Below are positions 1-9,798 of a stretch of 64,000 nt of DNA, piece by piece. The translations under genes and the position numbers were made by a program. Below the pieces are notes generated by a model, which did not search any database, was not told the DNA's origin, and worked only from the letters and a program-made list of their open reading frames with translations. The DNA comes from Marinobacter alexandrii (lineage in GTDB: Bacteria > Bacteroidota > Bacteroidia > Cytophagales > Cyclobacteriaceae): assembly GCA_039984955.1 (NCBI GenBank), contig JBDWTN010000001.1:1-64000 (forward strand), in the 5' to 3' direction. Numbering within the stretch: position 1 is the first letter of the stretch; each line of letters starts with the position of its first letter.

Positions 1-1660
1 AGTGCTAGTTCCATTGAGGGCATAAGCGACATCTTCAAAACCAGCGGTAGCCCCTGCATTATCGATAGGAGTACCTCCTGCAGTTTCAAGCGCGTAATTG
101 TATCCACCAGCCGGGGTAGAGACAGGATTGGAAGTAGAAGGAGTAAGCGTTACACGACCATTCGCATCAGGATTTCCACCTGGGCCATCCGCTACGCAGA
201 CCGTGTTATCAACATTGTTTGTTTCGGCAACAGCGACAACCGGAAGATCAACCCCTATTACGATTGTAAGTGTATCGGAAGAACAATTCAGGTTCGAGGT
301 AGCGACGACTTTGTACGTATCATCGATTACTCCAGAAAGAGTTGCCGTATTACTTCCAGAAACAGATCCTCCATCAACAACTTGTGTATTATCTGAATAG
401 AACCAATCAAAATCATATGAGCCAGCCGGTGATATAGTTACTGATGCGGCTCCTGTAGCAGACGCTGGGTCACAACTTGTATTATCAGTTGGAGTGCCAT
501 TTAAGCTGATAGTTGGAATTACTTGGTTTTCTGATAAAACAAATGATTCGGTAGCTGGACAAGTTGTATTTGTGTGAGTAACAACAAGTGTGTATTCATC
601 AGCGATAAGCCCTGAGACTACTGATGTCTGTGATCCACTAGGTACTGATCCATTTGCTGCGGCAACACCGTCAACTAAATCAACTCCGTCTAATTGCCAT
701 TGAAAAGAGAATCCCGTTATGTCTTGAGTTCCAGGAGCAAAATCAGGATTGTTATCTACAAAAGCGCTAAGAACACCATTTCCTGTTGCACAGTCTGTTT
801 GGGCTGCATCTTCTGCAATGACAATGTTAGGAATATACAGGTCATCGTTTACTGTTAAGGTAAGTTCTATAGTCTCACAACCAGTAACGGCATGTTGAGC
901 CACTACTGTGTAATCGCCAGCAGCTAAGTCAGCTAAATCATTATCTCCTAGGGTAGGCCCTGCTAGTACTGGATCACTTGAATCATCACCATCGTACCAT
1001 GTGAAGTTATAGCTTGTAACCGCATCGCCATCAATACTTACTGATAAGAATCCATTGGGATTTAAGGCATCACATGATGTATTATCATTTACTGTACGAC
1101 TGGCTGAAAAAGCAGGTATCGTCGAAATATCATTTACTACAACATCTGTGAAGCTGTTACATGTCAGATCATCATTGGTAATACGGATTCTGTAATTACC
1201 TGCATCAAGTCCAGTATAGTTCAGACCAGTTGCACCATTGTTCACTGTTTGAGCAAATAACGGAGTAGCAAAACTGTGCCCATCAAATAATTCATAAGTG
1301 TAAGAGCCAGGCTCAGTATTATTTGAAGAGCTTGTTACTGCTATTTCACCATTTCCATTAACACAAAAAGAATCATTCGTTATGGAAGTGAAGATGTTTG
1401 GAAGATCCGGGATATCAGGTATAGAAACTGTAACTGGAGCTGTAATACAATCAGTAACATCATCTTCTGCAGTTAATGTGTAAAATCCACCAGCTAAGCC
1501 AGTAAACAATCCAGTTGAGTTACTAGAAATAAATGTATCTGTAGAAAAACCATCGTAGAGACTATATGTGTACGTGCCGCTTGCAGGAGTAATAAACCCA
1601 CTTAAATCAACACTTCCATTTGGTGCACTAGCGTCACATGAAGTATTTGCAATAGCATCA
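1..1660 (-). repeat. Tandem two-cysteine SprB-like repeat units in the giant adhesin
   Basis: The coding strand encodes about six consecutive units of ~85-105 residues. Each starts with a variant of (D)NTSCD followed by a PNG/TGA turn, has a SYxFxWY or TYTYSLYDG core, then LxAGxYTVVA and a closing TGC/NCS cysteine. Units begin near 1652 and run to the left edge. Related units occur upstream of the LamG-like domain (NRKCD near 4060, NSTCG near 2650). The units are diverged from each other at the DNA level, so this is an old domain array, not a recent duplication. The spaced Cys pair suggests one disulfide per unit (inference). Confidence 0.6.
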
Positions 1661-4600
1661 GCAACAGGGCATTCGATATCTGCTGTTAGTGTTGATACAG
1701 TTCCAGTTGAGGTTCGAGCAGTACCATTATTACCATTCCCACTAGCATCCTGAACATTTGCTCCATTTGCTACAGCGGGTCCTGCAACATCATTGAAGTC
1801 GTAATACGCGACCAAACCTGGTTCATTACCTACAAGTTCTTGGCAGAGGTATTGGTTGATTGTTGTTTCGTCTAATGCTATATCAAAGATTCGAAGCTCA
1901 TCAATTGTTCCTTCGAATTTCCCATATGATGGATTATTATCCCTTCCCAAAAACATGTTTGGTCCTGCATCAATAAGCACACCACTTCCAACGTGGTTGG
2001 TCTCACCAATCAGTACCCCATTTGCATACATTTTCATTTCACCAGTGGTGCCATTCCATGTTCCAGTAACATTTGTCCATCCTGCAGCAGAATATGCGCT
2101 ATTGATTCTACCACGTCCTCCAGAAGATGTTCTAACGACAAAGGCAAGTCCATTATGATTATCAGACCATAAGAGAACTTGGCCTTCTCCAGTAGCCCCA
2201 GAAGAAAATGTACGATGGTCATTGGCATAATTAGTAGTAGAAAAATCTGCCCAATAGGATATAGTTAATTCGTTTTGAACATCATTCCCTGGACCGAAAA
2301 GTTGAGGTAGTTCTACATACCCTTGACCTTCAAGATTGATAGCATCATCTGTATCGATCACATTATTCAATACAAATTCCGGTTCTACAAAATTATCAGT
2401 AATATCAACGGTTGTTGTATCTGTACAAGAGGTAGCTGTTTCTTCTACAATTATGGTATAGGTACCTTCCCTCAATCCTGTCATTTCCCATTGGCCGGCA
2501 CCAAATGCAGCACTAGGGAAGGAAGCCGAAGGTATTTCATTTTCTGGAATGGTATTGACACCAACAAACCACTCGTAAGTAAACCCAGCTTGACCGACAA
2601 GTCCATTTACTTGAGCTTCTGCAATACCTGTAGGGTTTAGACCACAGGTAGAGTTTGGTTGAGTCTCCGAGGCTGTAAGGACAGGAGCATTCGAATCATC
2701 CTCCACTAAAACAGTTTGAAAATCATCTGACACACAACCTGATGCATCATCACGTGCTACGACGGTATAATTTCCGATGGAAGAAACGGTATATACTGGG
2801 CCAGTAAAATCAGGAGTAGGTCTAACACCAGTACCATCGTACCAAAAGAAAGTGAATCCTGTAGTTGTTCCTCCAATACTTGCAGATACTTCACCAGTTC
2901 CTCCACAAGTTTGAATATTTGTAATAGCAACATCTATGTTTGATGCATTCGGTCTAATGATATTACTTGTGACTTCTGCATTTGCAGAACTAGGACAGCC
3001 TGTCAAAGTTTCTATAACATTAAGTGAATAAATACTAGCACTTAAATTTTGAATCGTATCACCAGTACCGATGGATGTATTGGTGGCATCAGATGTGATT
3101 GTCCATGTAAACTCATATCCATCTGCTGTGTAAAGTGAATCTAGAGGAAAGTTTCCAGCGCCCGGATCAGCAGGGAAAGTGCCGTTTGTTGTCTCAGTGT
3201 AAACAAATCCAGCCAATGAACCATCAGGGACACTACAGTTTGTTTCTGGACTCACTTCGTAAGCCCAAGTATGAACAACAGGAGTTACAAGATCTATTGA
3301 AATCTCAACGGTATCAGAATAACACTCTGTCGCTCCAAAGAAACCAACTACTTCATAAGTTCCAGTAGTTATTTGCGAATACTGACTTCCGGTATAGATA
3401 GGAGCGGAATAATCACCAACATTATACCAATCAAATACAAACCCGTCTGGTTCAGTAAACTCAGCTGTTACATCTGGCCCAGTTCCGTCTATAGATATAT
3501 TATCAATGTAGTTATGCTCACTGCCTGCTGTATTATGCATTTCTACAGTGATTGTTATGAGTGAATCAGAGCCATCAACATTTAAGTTCGTCAATAATGC
3601 TTGCGCATATGTGAAATTTCCAGTTTGAAAGCCGTTTGAAAATAGGCCAGAAGCTGATATTGCATTACTCTTATCTATTATTTCGTAGGAAACTCTTGTG
3701 AAATCTCGAAATTCACCAGAACTTTCAGCATCACCATCTTCGAAGAGATCCATCGAGATATTTACATTGGTGTGAGTGGATATATCAATATTTTCTGATG
3801 TCCATGTTACGATTCCAACATCATTTGAAGTCCCCGTTCCCGAAGCTCCAAACATCTTAGAACCACTGAAGGTTGTTGCTCCATAAAAATCGGGTGATTC
3901 AGTACCCCCATCAGTAGTCCAAGCAGATTCATCTGTATCAGACTGAGCACCATCTGCTCTATCCTCGAAATTTTCAATCCAAAAAGTTGCATTAGCTCCT
4001 GGGGTTGGTCCAAAGTAATACGCTCTTGCACTACCATTATCAGGTTTAGTGAGATCACATTTACGATTATCAGCAATTTTTTCAACGGTCAAATCAAAGC
4101 TTTGAAATCCAACAAGTACACTTTGAATGTTATTCCCAGTCTCACACTCAGGAATGGTTGCCGTGGGTAGAGGAACTGTTAATGGGGGAGTGCCACCATT
4201 GTCATTGATCACTACAAATAGTTCAAAGTCCCCACCTAAACCTGTTATCGTTTGGGTAATGGTAAGAGTCTCGTTTACATCAAAACCTTGAAGCAGAGTC
4301 ACCTCGGTATCCAGCAAGATACCAGCTGTAGTACGAGGATCATTGAAGTAATACGAAACAGGGAGGTTCCCAGATATAGGTATATCACCAATATTGGTAA
4401 TCTCAAAATCAACAGTGATTTCCGCATCCGGACAATCGGCATCTGTGGCTGACAAGATTCCTACAAAGTCAATATCTGGAGAAGCAAATTCTACGCAACC
4501 ATTTTCATTTAGAATCGGCGCTTGGTTTATAAATGTATTGAGGGGACGATTGTCAAATGGAATCACAGTTCCGTCTGAATATTCACAAGTTCCAGCAGCA

Positions 4601-6252
4601 GAAAAGATAACGGAATGGTCTTGCACCTCGGTTGGTACACTCAAGTCATCGTTAATGTTTACGTTGTAATACCCATGTTGATTCCATACACCCCGTGAAG
4701 GCATCCAAGCCTCACCGTCTGATTCATACACACGGATTTGACCGAATTGGGTATTTTCATAAGGATCAAAGGGAGTGGAATTATTAAAGTAACAAGACAC
4801 ACATATTTCGCTACTTCCATCTCCGTCTACATCGGCAATTACTGGGTATTCTTCTTGTGTTCTAGAGACACATGCAACCTCTCTTCTTTCGAATGTAGTA
4901 TTGTCACCATTACCTACTCCATCAACAATGAGTAATGACTCTTCACTTCTGTACACGACTTCTACAGCTCCATCACCGTTAAAATCAAATAGGGAACAGC
5001 CTGTAAAACCTGAAGATCCTTCCTTGATTGGATGTATCCAATGGATACCGAAATTTTCATCGAGGGAATAAAGTTTTTGATCCATGACAAAGTTGGCATT
5101 TAATTGTCCATCGCCATCTAAATCACCTATGTTGATTCGTCCAGGTCCTCTAACGAAATTGTTCGTAGGATCATGATAAGTTATAACATTTCCATTGGTT
5201 ACATCCCAAAAGAAAATGGTTGTTTCACCATTGTATGTTTCTGAGGATGTTCCTAGTGCTCCAGACATTAATATGTCTATGTTTCCATCTAGGTTATAAT
5301 CAGCTGCTGAAACTGATGACCATTGATCATCCCAACTAGGGTAATATTTTGGGTAGTAATTTAAATTAGGATCGATATCAGAATGGATATCATCGTCCAT
5401 ATCAGCAACCAATGTTCTAGTCCCTGCAGCTTCGTTGATAGACCATACTTCATTACCTGAAACAAGTTCTAACCCACCACAGTCAGGGCATGAAGGAGAA
5501 ACTGGAAAAATATCTACTGCAATAGAACCGTGTGTATAATCCAAATCCCAATTTCCGCCGGAACTTCCAGCGACGATCACAGTTCCGGTCAGAGCATCCA
5601 TTACTTCATTTCGGTAGTATATCTCTACATCTCCATCTTCATCAAAGTCAGCTACTCCAGGTAGCCCCACTGATTGGTTCCTTGAAGCTCTTTCTCTCCA
5701 TACTTGTGTTAATATGCCAGTTGCAATACCAGCGTTATCAACTGATATATCGATGCTATATAAAGCAAGATCGTCACCTGAATTTTGAGATACAATGATA
5801 TCACCAAATTCGTCTCCATCTATCTTAGCCACTATTGGAGCATTTTCTGGTGTAAAACCAATATCAACTGACGCTATAGTAGCACCAGTAGCTCCGTTTA
5901 ATACAAAGAGATCAAGACTACCATAATTATTTATTGAAACTACTTCAGGAATTCCATTGCCATCTAAATCACCAATAGCTGGTGTGACATGGCTGGTAGC
6001 TGATTCGTCTTCAGACGCCCATTGTTCCCGAATTGCAAATGTTGTTACATCGATTTCATCTGCACAGGCTACTGTGTTTCCGAAAAAGAAGTTTTCACAA
6101 GCTCCATCGTCAGAGCATTCTCCGTCATAGCAATCAATGAGACCATCACCGTCATCATCAATACCATTTCCACAATTCTCGGATTGAGCAAAGGTGGCAA
6201 CAGAAATGAACGTGAAAAATGAAAAAAGTACTGACTTCCAATAGCTATTCAT
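1..6252 (-). CDS. Giant secreted adhesin: VCBS/FG-GAP propeller, LamG and SprB-like repeats (partial, C-terminus off window)
   Basis: Open from an ATG at 6252 to the window edge (2084 codons, no stop at the points I translated). The first ~22 residues are a signal peptide ending in a TFAQS cleavage region, followed by a Cys/Asp-rich segment (CGNGIDDDGDGLIDC). Residues ~85-500 carry repeated DxDGDG/DFDxDG calcium-loop motifs typical of FG-GAP/VCBS beta-propellers. Residues ~520-1280 are Ig-like/SprB-like modules. Residues ~1305-1485 look like a LamG/concanavalin fold (motifs ELTISYWADFS, GTIDELRIFD, LVAYYDFND). After it come at least six ~85-105-residue units, each with a Cys near the start (NTSCD) and a second Cys ~70 residues later. 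Such proteins in gliding Bacteroidota are T9SS cargo; the expected sorting domain lies outside the window. It is the last gene of a minus-strand locus after the PorP-like gene. The 222-nt gap before it shows no clear terminator. Function as a surface adhesin is inferred. Confidence 0.85.
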   Translation of the reverse strand, partial: MNSYWKSVLFSFFTFISVATFAQSENCGNGIDDDGDGLIDCYDGECSDDGACENFFFGNTVACADEIDVTTFAIREQWASEDESATSHVTPAIGDLDGNGIPEVVSINNYGSLDLFVLNGATGATIASVDIGFTPENAPIVAKIDGDEFGDIIVSQNSGDDLALYSIDISVDNAGIATGILTQVWRERASRNQSVGLPGVADFDEDGDVEIYYRNEVMDALTGTVIVAGSSGGNWDLDYTHGSIAVDIFPVSPSCPDCGGLELVSGNEVWSINEAAGTRTLVADMDDDIHSDIDPNLNYYPKYYPSWDDQWSSVSAADYNLDGNIDILMSGALGTSSETYNGETTIFFWDVTNGNVITYHDPTNNFVRGPGRINIGDLDGDGQLNANFVMDQKLYSLDENFGIHWIHPIKEGSSGFTGCSLFDFNGDGAVEVVYRSEESLLIVDGVGNGDNTTFERREVACVSRTQEEYPVIADVDGDGSSEICVSCYFNNSTPFDPYENTQFGQIRVYESDGEAWMPSRGVWNQHGYYNVNINDDLSVPTEVQDHSVIFSAAGTCEYSDGTVIPFDNRPLNTFINQAPILNENGCVEFASPDIDFVGILSATDADCPDAEITVDFEITNIGDIPISGNLPVSYYFNDPRTTAGILLDTEVTLLQGFDVNETLTITQTITGLGGDFELFVVINDNGGTPPLTVPLPTATIPECETGNNIQSVLVGFQSFDLTVEKIADNRKCDLTKPDNGSARAYYFGPTPGANATFWIENFEDRADGAQSDTDESAWTTDGGTESPDFYGATTFSGSKMFGASGTGTSNDVGIVTWTSENIDISTHTNVNISMDLFEDGDAESSGEFRDFTRVSYEIIDKSNAISASGLFSNGFQTGNFTYAQALLTNLNVDGSDSLITITVEMHNTAGSEHNYIDNISIDGTGPDVTAEFTEPDGFVFDWYNVGDYSAPIYTGSQYSQITTGTYEVVGFFGATECYSDTVEISIDLVTPVVHTWAYEVSPETNCSVPDGSLAGFVYTETTNGTFPADPGAGNFPLDSLYTADGYEFTWTITSDATNTSIGTGDTIQNLSASIYSLNVIETLTGCPSSANAEVTSNIIRPNASNIDVAITNIQTCGGTGEVSASIGGTTTGFTFFWYDGTGVRPTPDFTGPVYTVSSIGNYTVVARDDASGCVSDDFQTVLVEDDSNAPVLTASETQPNSTCGLNPTGIAEAQVNGLVGQAGFTYEWFVGVNTIPENEIPSASFPSAAFGAGQWEMTGLREGTYTIIVEETATSCTDTTTVDITDNFVEPEFVLNNVIDTDDAINLEGQGYVELPQLFGPGNDVQNELTISYWADFSTTNYANDHRTFSSGATGEGQVLLWSDNHNGLAFVVRTSSGGRGRINSAYSAAGWTNVTGTWNGTTGEMKMYANGVLIGETNHVGSGVLIDAGPNMFLGRDNNPSYGKFEGTIDELRIFDIALDETTINQYLCQELVGNEPGLVAYYDFNDVAGPAVANGANVQDASGNGNNGTARTSTGTVSTLTADIECPVADAIANTSCDASAPNGSVDLSGFITPASGTYTYSLYDGFSTDTFISSNSTGLFTGLAGGFYTLTAEDDVTDCITAPVTVSIPDIPDLPNIFTSITNDSFCVNGNGEIAVTSSSNNTEPGSYTYELFDGHSFATPLFAQTVNNGATGLNYTGLDAGNYRIRITNDDLTCNSFTDVVVNDISTIPAFSASRTVNDNTSCDALNPNGFLSVSIDGDAVTSYNFTWYDGDDSSDPVLAGPTLGDNDLADLAAGDYTVVAQHAVTGCETIELTLTVNDDLYIPNIVIAEDAAQTDCATGNGVLSAFVDNNPDFAPGTQDITGFSFQWQLDGVDLVDGVAAANGSVPSGSQTSVVSGLIADEYTLVVTHTNTTCPATESFVLSENQVIPTISLNGTPTDNTSCDPASATGAASVTISPAGSYDFDWFYSDNTQVVDGGSVSGSNTATLSGVIDDTYKVVATSNLNCSSDTLTIVIGVDLPVVAVAETNNVDNTVCVADGPGGNPDANGRVTLTPSTSNPVSTPAGGYNYALETAGGTPIDNAGATAGFEDVAYALNGTST

Positions 6253-6474
6253 GGTATAAGTTGATATGGATACTGACATAAATACACTTTACAGGTGTAA
6301 TGTAACCCTCTAGCAATCTAGATAAACCCTCTGAAAACCAAAAGATAAAATGGGTCAGGGTAAAGTTAAACCTATAATCAAAAGCAGAACTATATCAATA
6401 TGAAATATAATTATTTAAAGGAGTATTTTAGATAAACACACGCTTTTTAAAGTTGAAATAAGATTATTGTATGT

Positions 6475-9400
6475 TTAACGGGCAAGTAAGATGCTTCCAG
6501 ACTTGTTCATTTGAGTGTCGTTACATTTAAAAACAAAATAATAAACTCCTTCTGGTACGGGGGAACTGCTTGAATTACCATCCCAGACACAATTGTCAAC
6601 AAAGGGAGCATCTGCAACTCGTATATTTTTCCCACGTGCATCAAAAATATAGATCTTACAACCAAGAGTATTGTCTTGAGATGAATTAAGTATTTCCCAA
6701 CAATCATTTATTCCATCGCCGTTAGGAGAAAATGTTTTTTTAGGTCTCAGGTTATCAAGAATTAATTCGAGTTGTGTAGAAACGGTACACCCATTACTAT
6801 CAGTGCCAGTAAGAGTGATAGTAGTACTTGGTTGATTGGGAAATGCCAAGGTGCTGACTTGAGTTGGGTTATCGAAAATTTCAGAGGGTTCCCATGTCAC
6901 ACCTGAAACATTATCTGCCATTAAAGAAATAAAATTATCCTCTTCTAGGGTCACTATATCTGTTGATGCGTCAATGCCAGGAGAGCTAATATCAATGTCA
7001 GAGGGGAAGTTTCTGATTCTAATACTATCCTTAACTTGGCAGCCTATAGTCGTTGTAATTTCAACTATAGCATATACTGTATCTACACCTATTGGTGTAG
7101 TAACTTCGAGAGAAGTACCTGATGATGTACTTATGATTGTATCATTAGCAGGGTTAGCATTTCGAATGGCCCAAGTGTAGCTTGATATACTTGCTGCATC
7201 TGGACTCGAGAGAGCAACGATAAGGGATTCTGCTTGACATTTAGCAGTTAGATCGGATTGATCAAATGTTAATGTTGGGGCTTCAGAAACAGTTACATTA
7301 AATATTTCAATATTACTACAACTTGCAACTTCAGCTGGGTTGTATGAGGTTGTTAAAGTCACAGTATGAGGACCTGTGGTTGTAAACGTAGTAAGCAATT
7401 GTGTGGGATCTGTGGGAGATACTGGACTACCATCGACTTGCCAGCTGTATTCTAATGTGAATCCAGACTGTCCAGTACTTTCTGCCAGAAAGGTTGTTTC
7501 AAAATCGACACATGTTTCTGAAGGTCCATTGACAATTGAAACAGGCTCACTAATAGCATTTACAGTATAAATTGCTGTCTCAGTAGTACAGGTATTAACA
7601 TCAGTAACTTCAACTGAGTAGTTACCAGACTGATTGACAGATACGGAAGCATTATTTTCATCTGCAGTGGCTAGATCTGTTCCTTCTCTTTGCCATTGAT
7701 AGGTGAATGATCCGGTAAAATCTGGTATTGATAGCGTTAAAGATGTTCCTTCACAAAAATTATCTAATCCACTATTCAAAATTTCGAATAGGGGAGGTTG
7801 ACTGACTTCAACTAGGAAATCAGTAGATTCTTCAGAAAAGCAACCGCCGGTTGATTTTACTCTCAGTGAATAGTTTCCAGCATCAGTAATCACGGAGGAT
7901 GTGATATTAATCTGAGAAGTAGTAACTGTTGATCCATCAGGGAGAGTCCATTCGAATTCATCAAAAGGTCCTCCAGCCACGTCCAATGTGAACGGATCTC
8001 CGAAACATACAGTAGTAGCAGGGCCAGTAATCGTTGGTGGTCCTGGTTGCACTCCTCCAATTAAATTGTAAGTAGCAGTTTGTTGTTGTGAGCATTCATA
8101 AGTTTCTCCTGTATCGTGAGTTACTGTAACTCGTATTGAAGTAGAAGCAGGCGAGCCTCCATTTATCGTAATTAACGTATTGTCGGCGTTTGGTGTAGTT
8201 ATAGAGCCTGTAGCAGGAGCAATGATCTCCCACAAATAAGTAGCTCCTGCTGTTTTTGTAGCATATACCCTAAATGCATCATCAAAACAAAAGTCAGTAC
8301 TATTTGGAGTGACTTCAGGTTCAACACAATTCCTGTTTAGAAAAATTCCAAGATTTCCAGGATTACCAAGTTGAATGTTATGTGTAAACGCTATATCGGG
8401 TCTTCCATCTCCATTCAAATCTCCTACAGCCGAGTTTTGATTGGTATTGGTAGTTGCTACAGCTGTTGGAGTATCGAATACAATTAATCCAGAGGTGGAA
8501 TTATTTTCAATGACATACAGATTATTCACTGTTGTTGTAGATCCGATAATAAGATCTGGCTTCCCATCTCCATTCATGTCTCCAATATCTACTCCCCAAG
8601 GACCTGCACCAGCTATGGCAATATCTACCCCCGTGGCAAAAGTGATTATTTCTCCAGTTCCTGTAGTTGTGTTTCTGTAAACAGTCACTCGTTGTAGTTG
8701 TTGATTTGTAGCAACGATATCAATAAACCCATCTTTATCAAAGTCTGCTGCTTTTACATTTACCCTTCTAGCAGAAGTTGATATCCCAGCAGCTTGCTCA
8801 AATGAAATGTTATTTGGTTGGCTGTTGTTCTGAAGAACTGTTATTACCTCATTCTGTTCTCTAAAAGGCAATGAAACAATATCCGTACGGCCATCGTTGT
8901 TGAAATCTGCAATATCTAGTGAGCTTGTATTAATAGTGCCAGTTACGGTGATCTCAGAGGGTGTGTCAAAAGTAAAGTCTCCATTGCCAGCATACACTAT
9001 GATAACTCCGTCTGTTTGATTACCTACAACCAAGTCAGAGTTGCCATCACCATCGATATCTGCGATTTTTACTTTTCTAACTAGACGATTACTAGATCCA
9101 GAAGGTAGTTTTATGGAGGAAGCAAGAGTCATATTTATGGCAGGACCGCTATTTTCATAGATGAAAATATCTTGTGGATTAGAATTCCTGTTCGAACTGA
9201 ATACTAGCTCCGGTATGCCATCATTATTCAAATCTCCACATGTCACAGCGATGAATCCAGTACTGTTATTGACAGTGTTTATACTTTGCACCAATGCAAA
9301 ATCACCTGCGGTATAAGAGTCTGTTCCAGTGGTATTATTTCTGTATATGGTACTTTCATCATCAGAGTTGTCACTTGACTGTACAAAATGAGCCATTGCT

Positions 9401-9798
9401 AAGTCATTTAGTCCATCATTATCAAGGTCACATATGCAGACATCATATGCATCTGTCTGAGCTGTCGAAACTAAAAACTCTGGGTCGAAATTATTAATTG
9501 TACTACCATTAAAACTGATGAAAAAGCGTTGCGATGATTGGGCAACTAGACCATTGTTAATGACAGTAACAACACCATGAGTGGCACCTGGAGGAACAAC
9601 AGCGGTCATCGTATTTCCTGAACCTGATACACTTGTAGCCTGCACACCTCCAAAGAAAACACTTCCACCTAAATTAGTTCCGGTGATAGTGATTGTTTCT
9701 CCTACTTGGGTGTGTGTAGGTGAAATGCTACTTACAAATGGCTTCTGAGCCCAAAGTATCAATGGGAACAAGAAGGATATGATTAATAATTTTCTCAT
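6475..9798 (-). CDS. Secreted IPT/TIG + FG-GAP + Ig-like protein with T9SS type B sorting domain
   Basis: Start chosen at the ATG at 9798 (MRKLLIISFLFPLILWAQ), which gives a clean signal peptide and overlaps the stop of the upstream PorP-like gene as TAATG. An ATG eight codons earlier is less likely. Domains in order: IPT/TIG fold (~residues 20-100, SSISPTHTQVGETITITG), FG-GAP/VCBS propeller repeats (~105-490, many DxNxDGxxDI loops), Ig/PKD-like domains with cysteine pairs (~500-950), and a C-terminal gliding-motility-type sorting domain containing FSPNGDGIND and a GVYYFVFKC strand. That last domain marks T9SS cargo of type B, a class often paired with a PorP/SprF-family protein. Here the PorP-like gene lies immediately upstream and is translationally coupled, which supports the pairing. 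The exact ligand is unknown. Confidence 0.9.
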   Translation of the reverse strand: MRKLLIISFLFPLILWAQKPFVSSISPTHTQVGETITITGTNLGGSVFFGGVQATSVSGSGNTMTAVVPPGATHGVVTVINNGLVAQSSQRFFISFNGSTINNFDPEFLVSTAQTDAYDVCICDLDNDGLNDLAMAHFVQSSDNSDDESTIYRNNTTGTDSYTAGDFALVQSINTVNNSTGFIAVTCGDLNNDGIPELVFSSNRNSNPQDIFIYENSGPAINMTLASSIKLPSGSSNRLVRKVKIADIDGDGNSDLVVGNQTDGVIIVYAGNGDFTFDTPSEITVTGTINTSSLDIADFNNDGRTDIVSLPFREQNEVITVLQNNSQPNNISFEQAAGISTSARRVNVKAADFDKDGFIDIVATNQQLQRVTVYRNTTTGTGEIITFATGVDIAIAGAGPWGVDIGDMNGDGKPDLIIGSTTTVNNLYVIENNSTSGLIVFDTPTAVATTNTNQNSAVGDLNGDGRPDIAFTHNIQLGNPGNLGIFLNRNCVEPEVTPNSTDFCFDDAFRVYATKTAGATYLWEIIAPATGSITTPNADNTLITINGGSPASTSIRVTVTHDTGETYECSQQQTATYNLIGGVQPGPPTITGPATTVCFGDPFTLDVAGGPFDEFEWTLPDGSTVTTSQINITSSVITDAGNYSLRVKSTGGCFSEESTDFLVEVSQPPLFEILNSGLDNFCEGTSLTLSIPDFTGSFTYQWQREGTDLATADENNASVSVNQSGNYSVEVTDVNTCTTETAIYTVNAISEPVSIVNGPSETCVDFETTFLAESTGQSGFTLEYSWQVDGSPVSPTDPTQLLTTFTTTGPHTVTLTTSYNPAEVASCSNIEIFNVTVSEAPTLTFDQSDLTAKCQAESLIVALSSPDAASISSYTWAIRNANPANDTIISTSSGTSLEVTTPIGVDTVYAIVEITTTIGCQVKDSIRIRNFPSDIDISSPGIDASTDIVTLEEDNFISLMADNVSGVTWEPSEIFDNPTQVSTLAFPNQPSTTITLTGTDSNGCTVSTQLELILDNLRPKKTFSPNGDGINDCWEILNSSQDNTLGCKIYIFDARGKNIRVADAPFVDNCVWDGNSSSSPVPEGVYYFVFKCNDTQMNKSGSILLAR

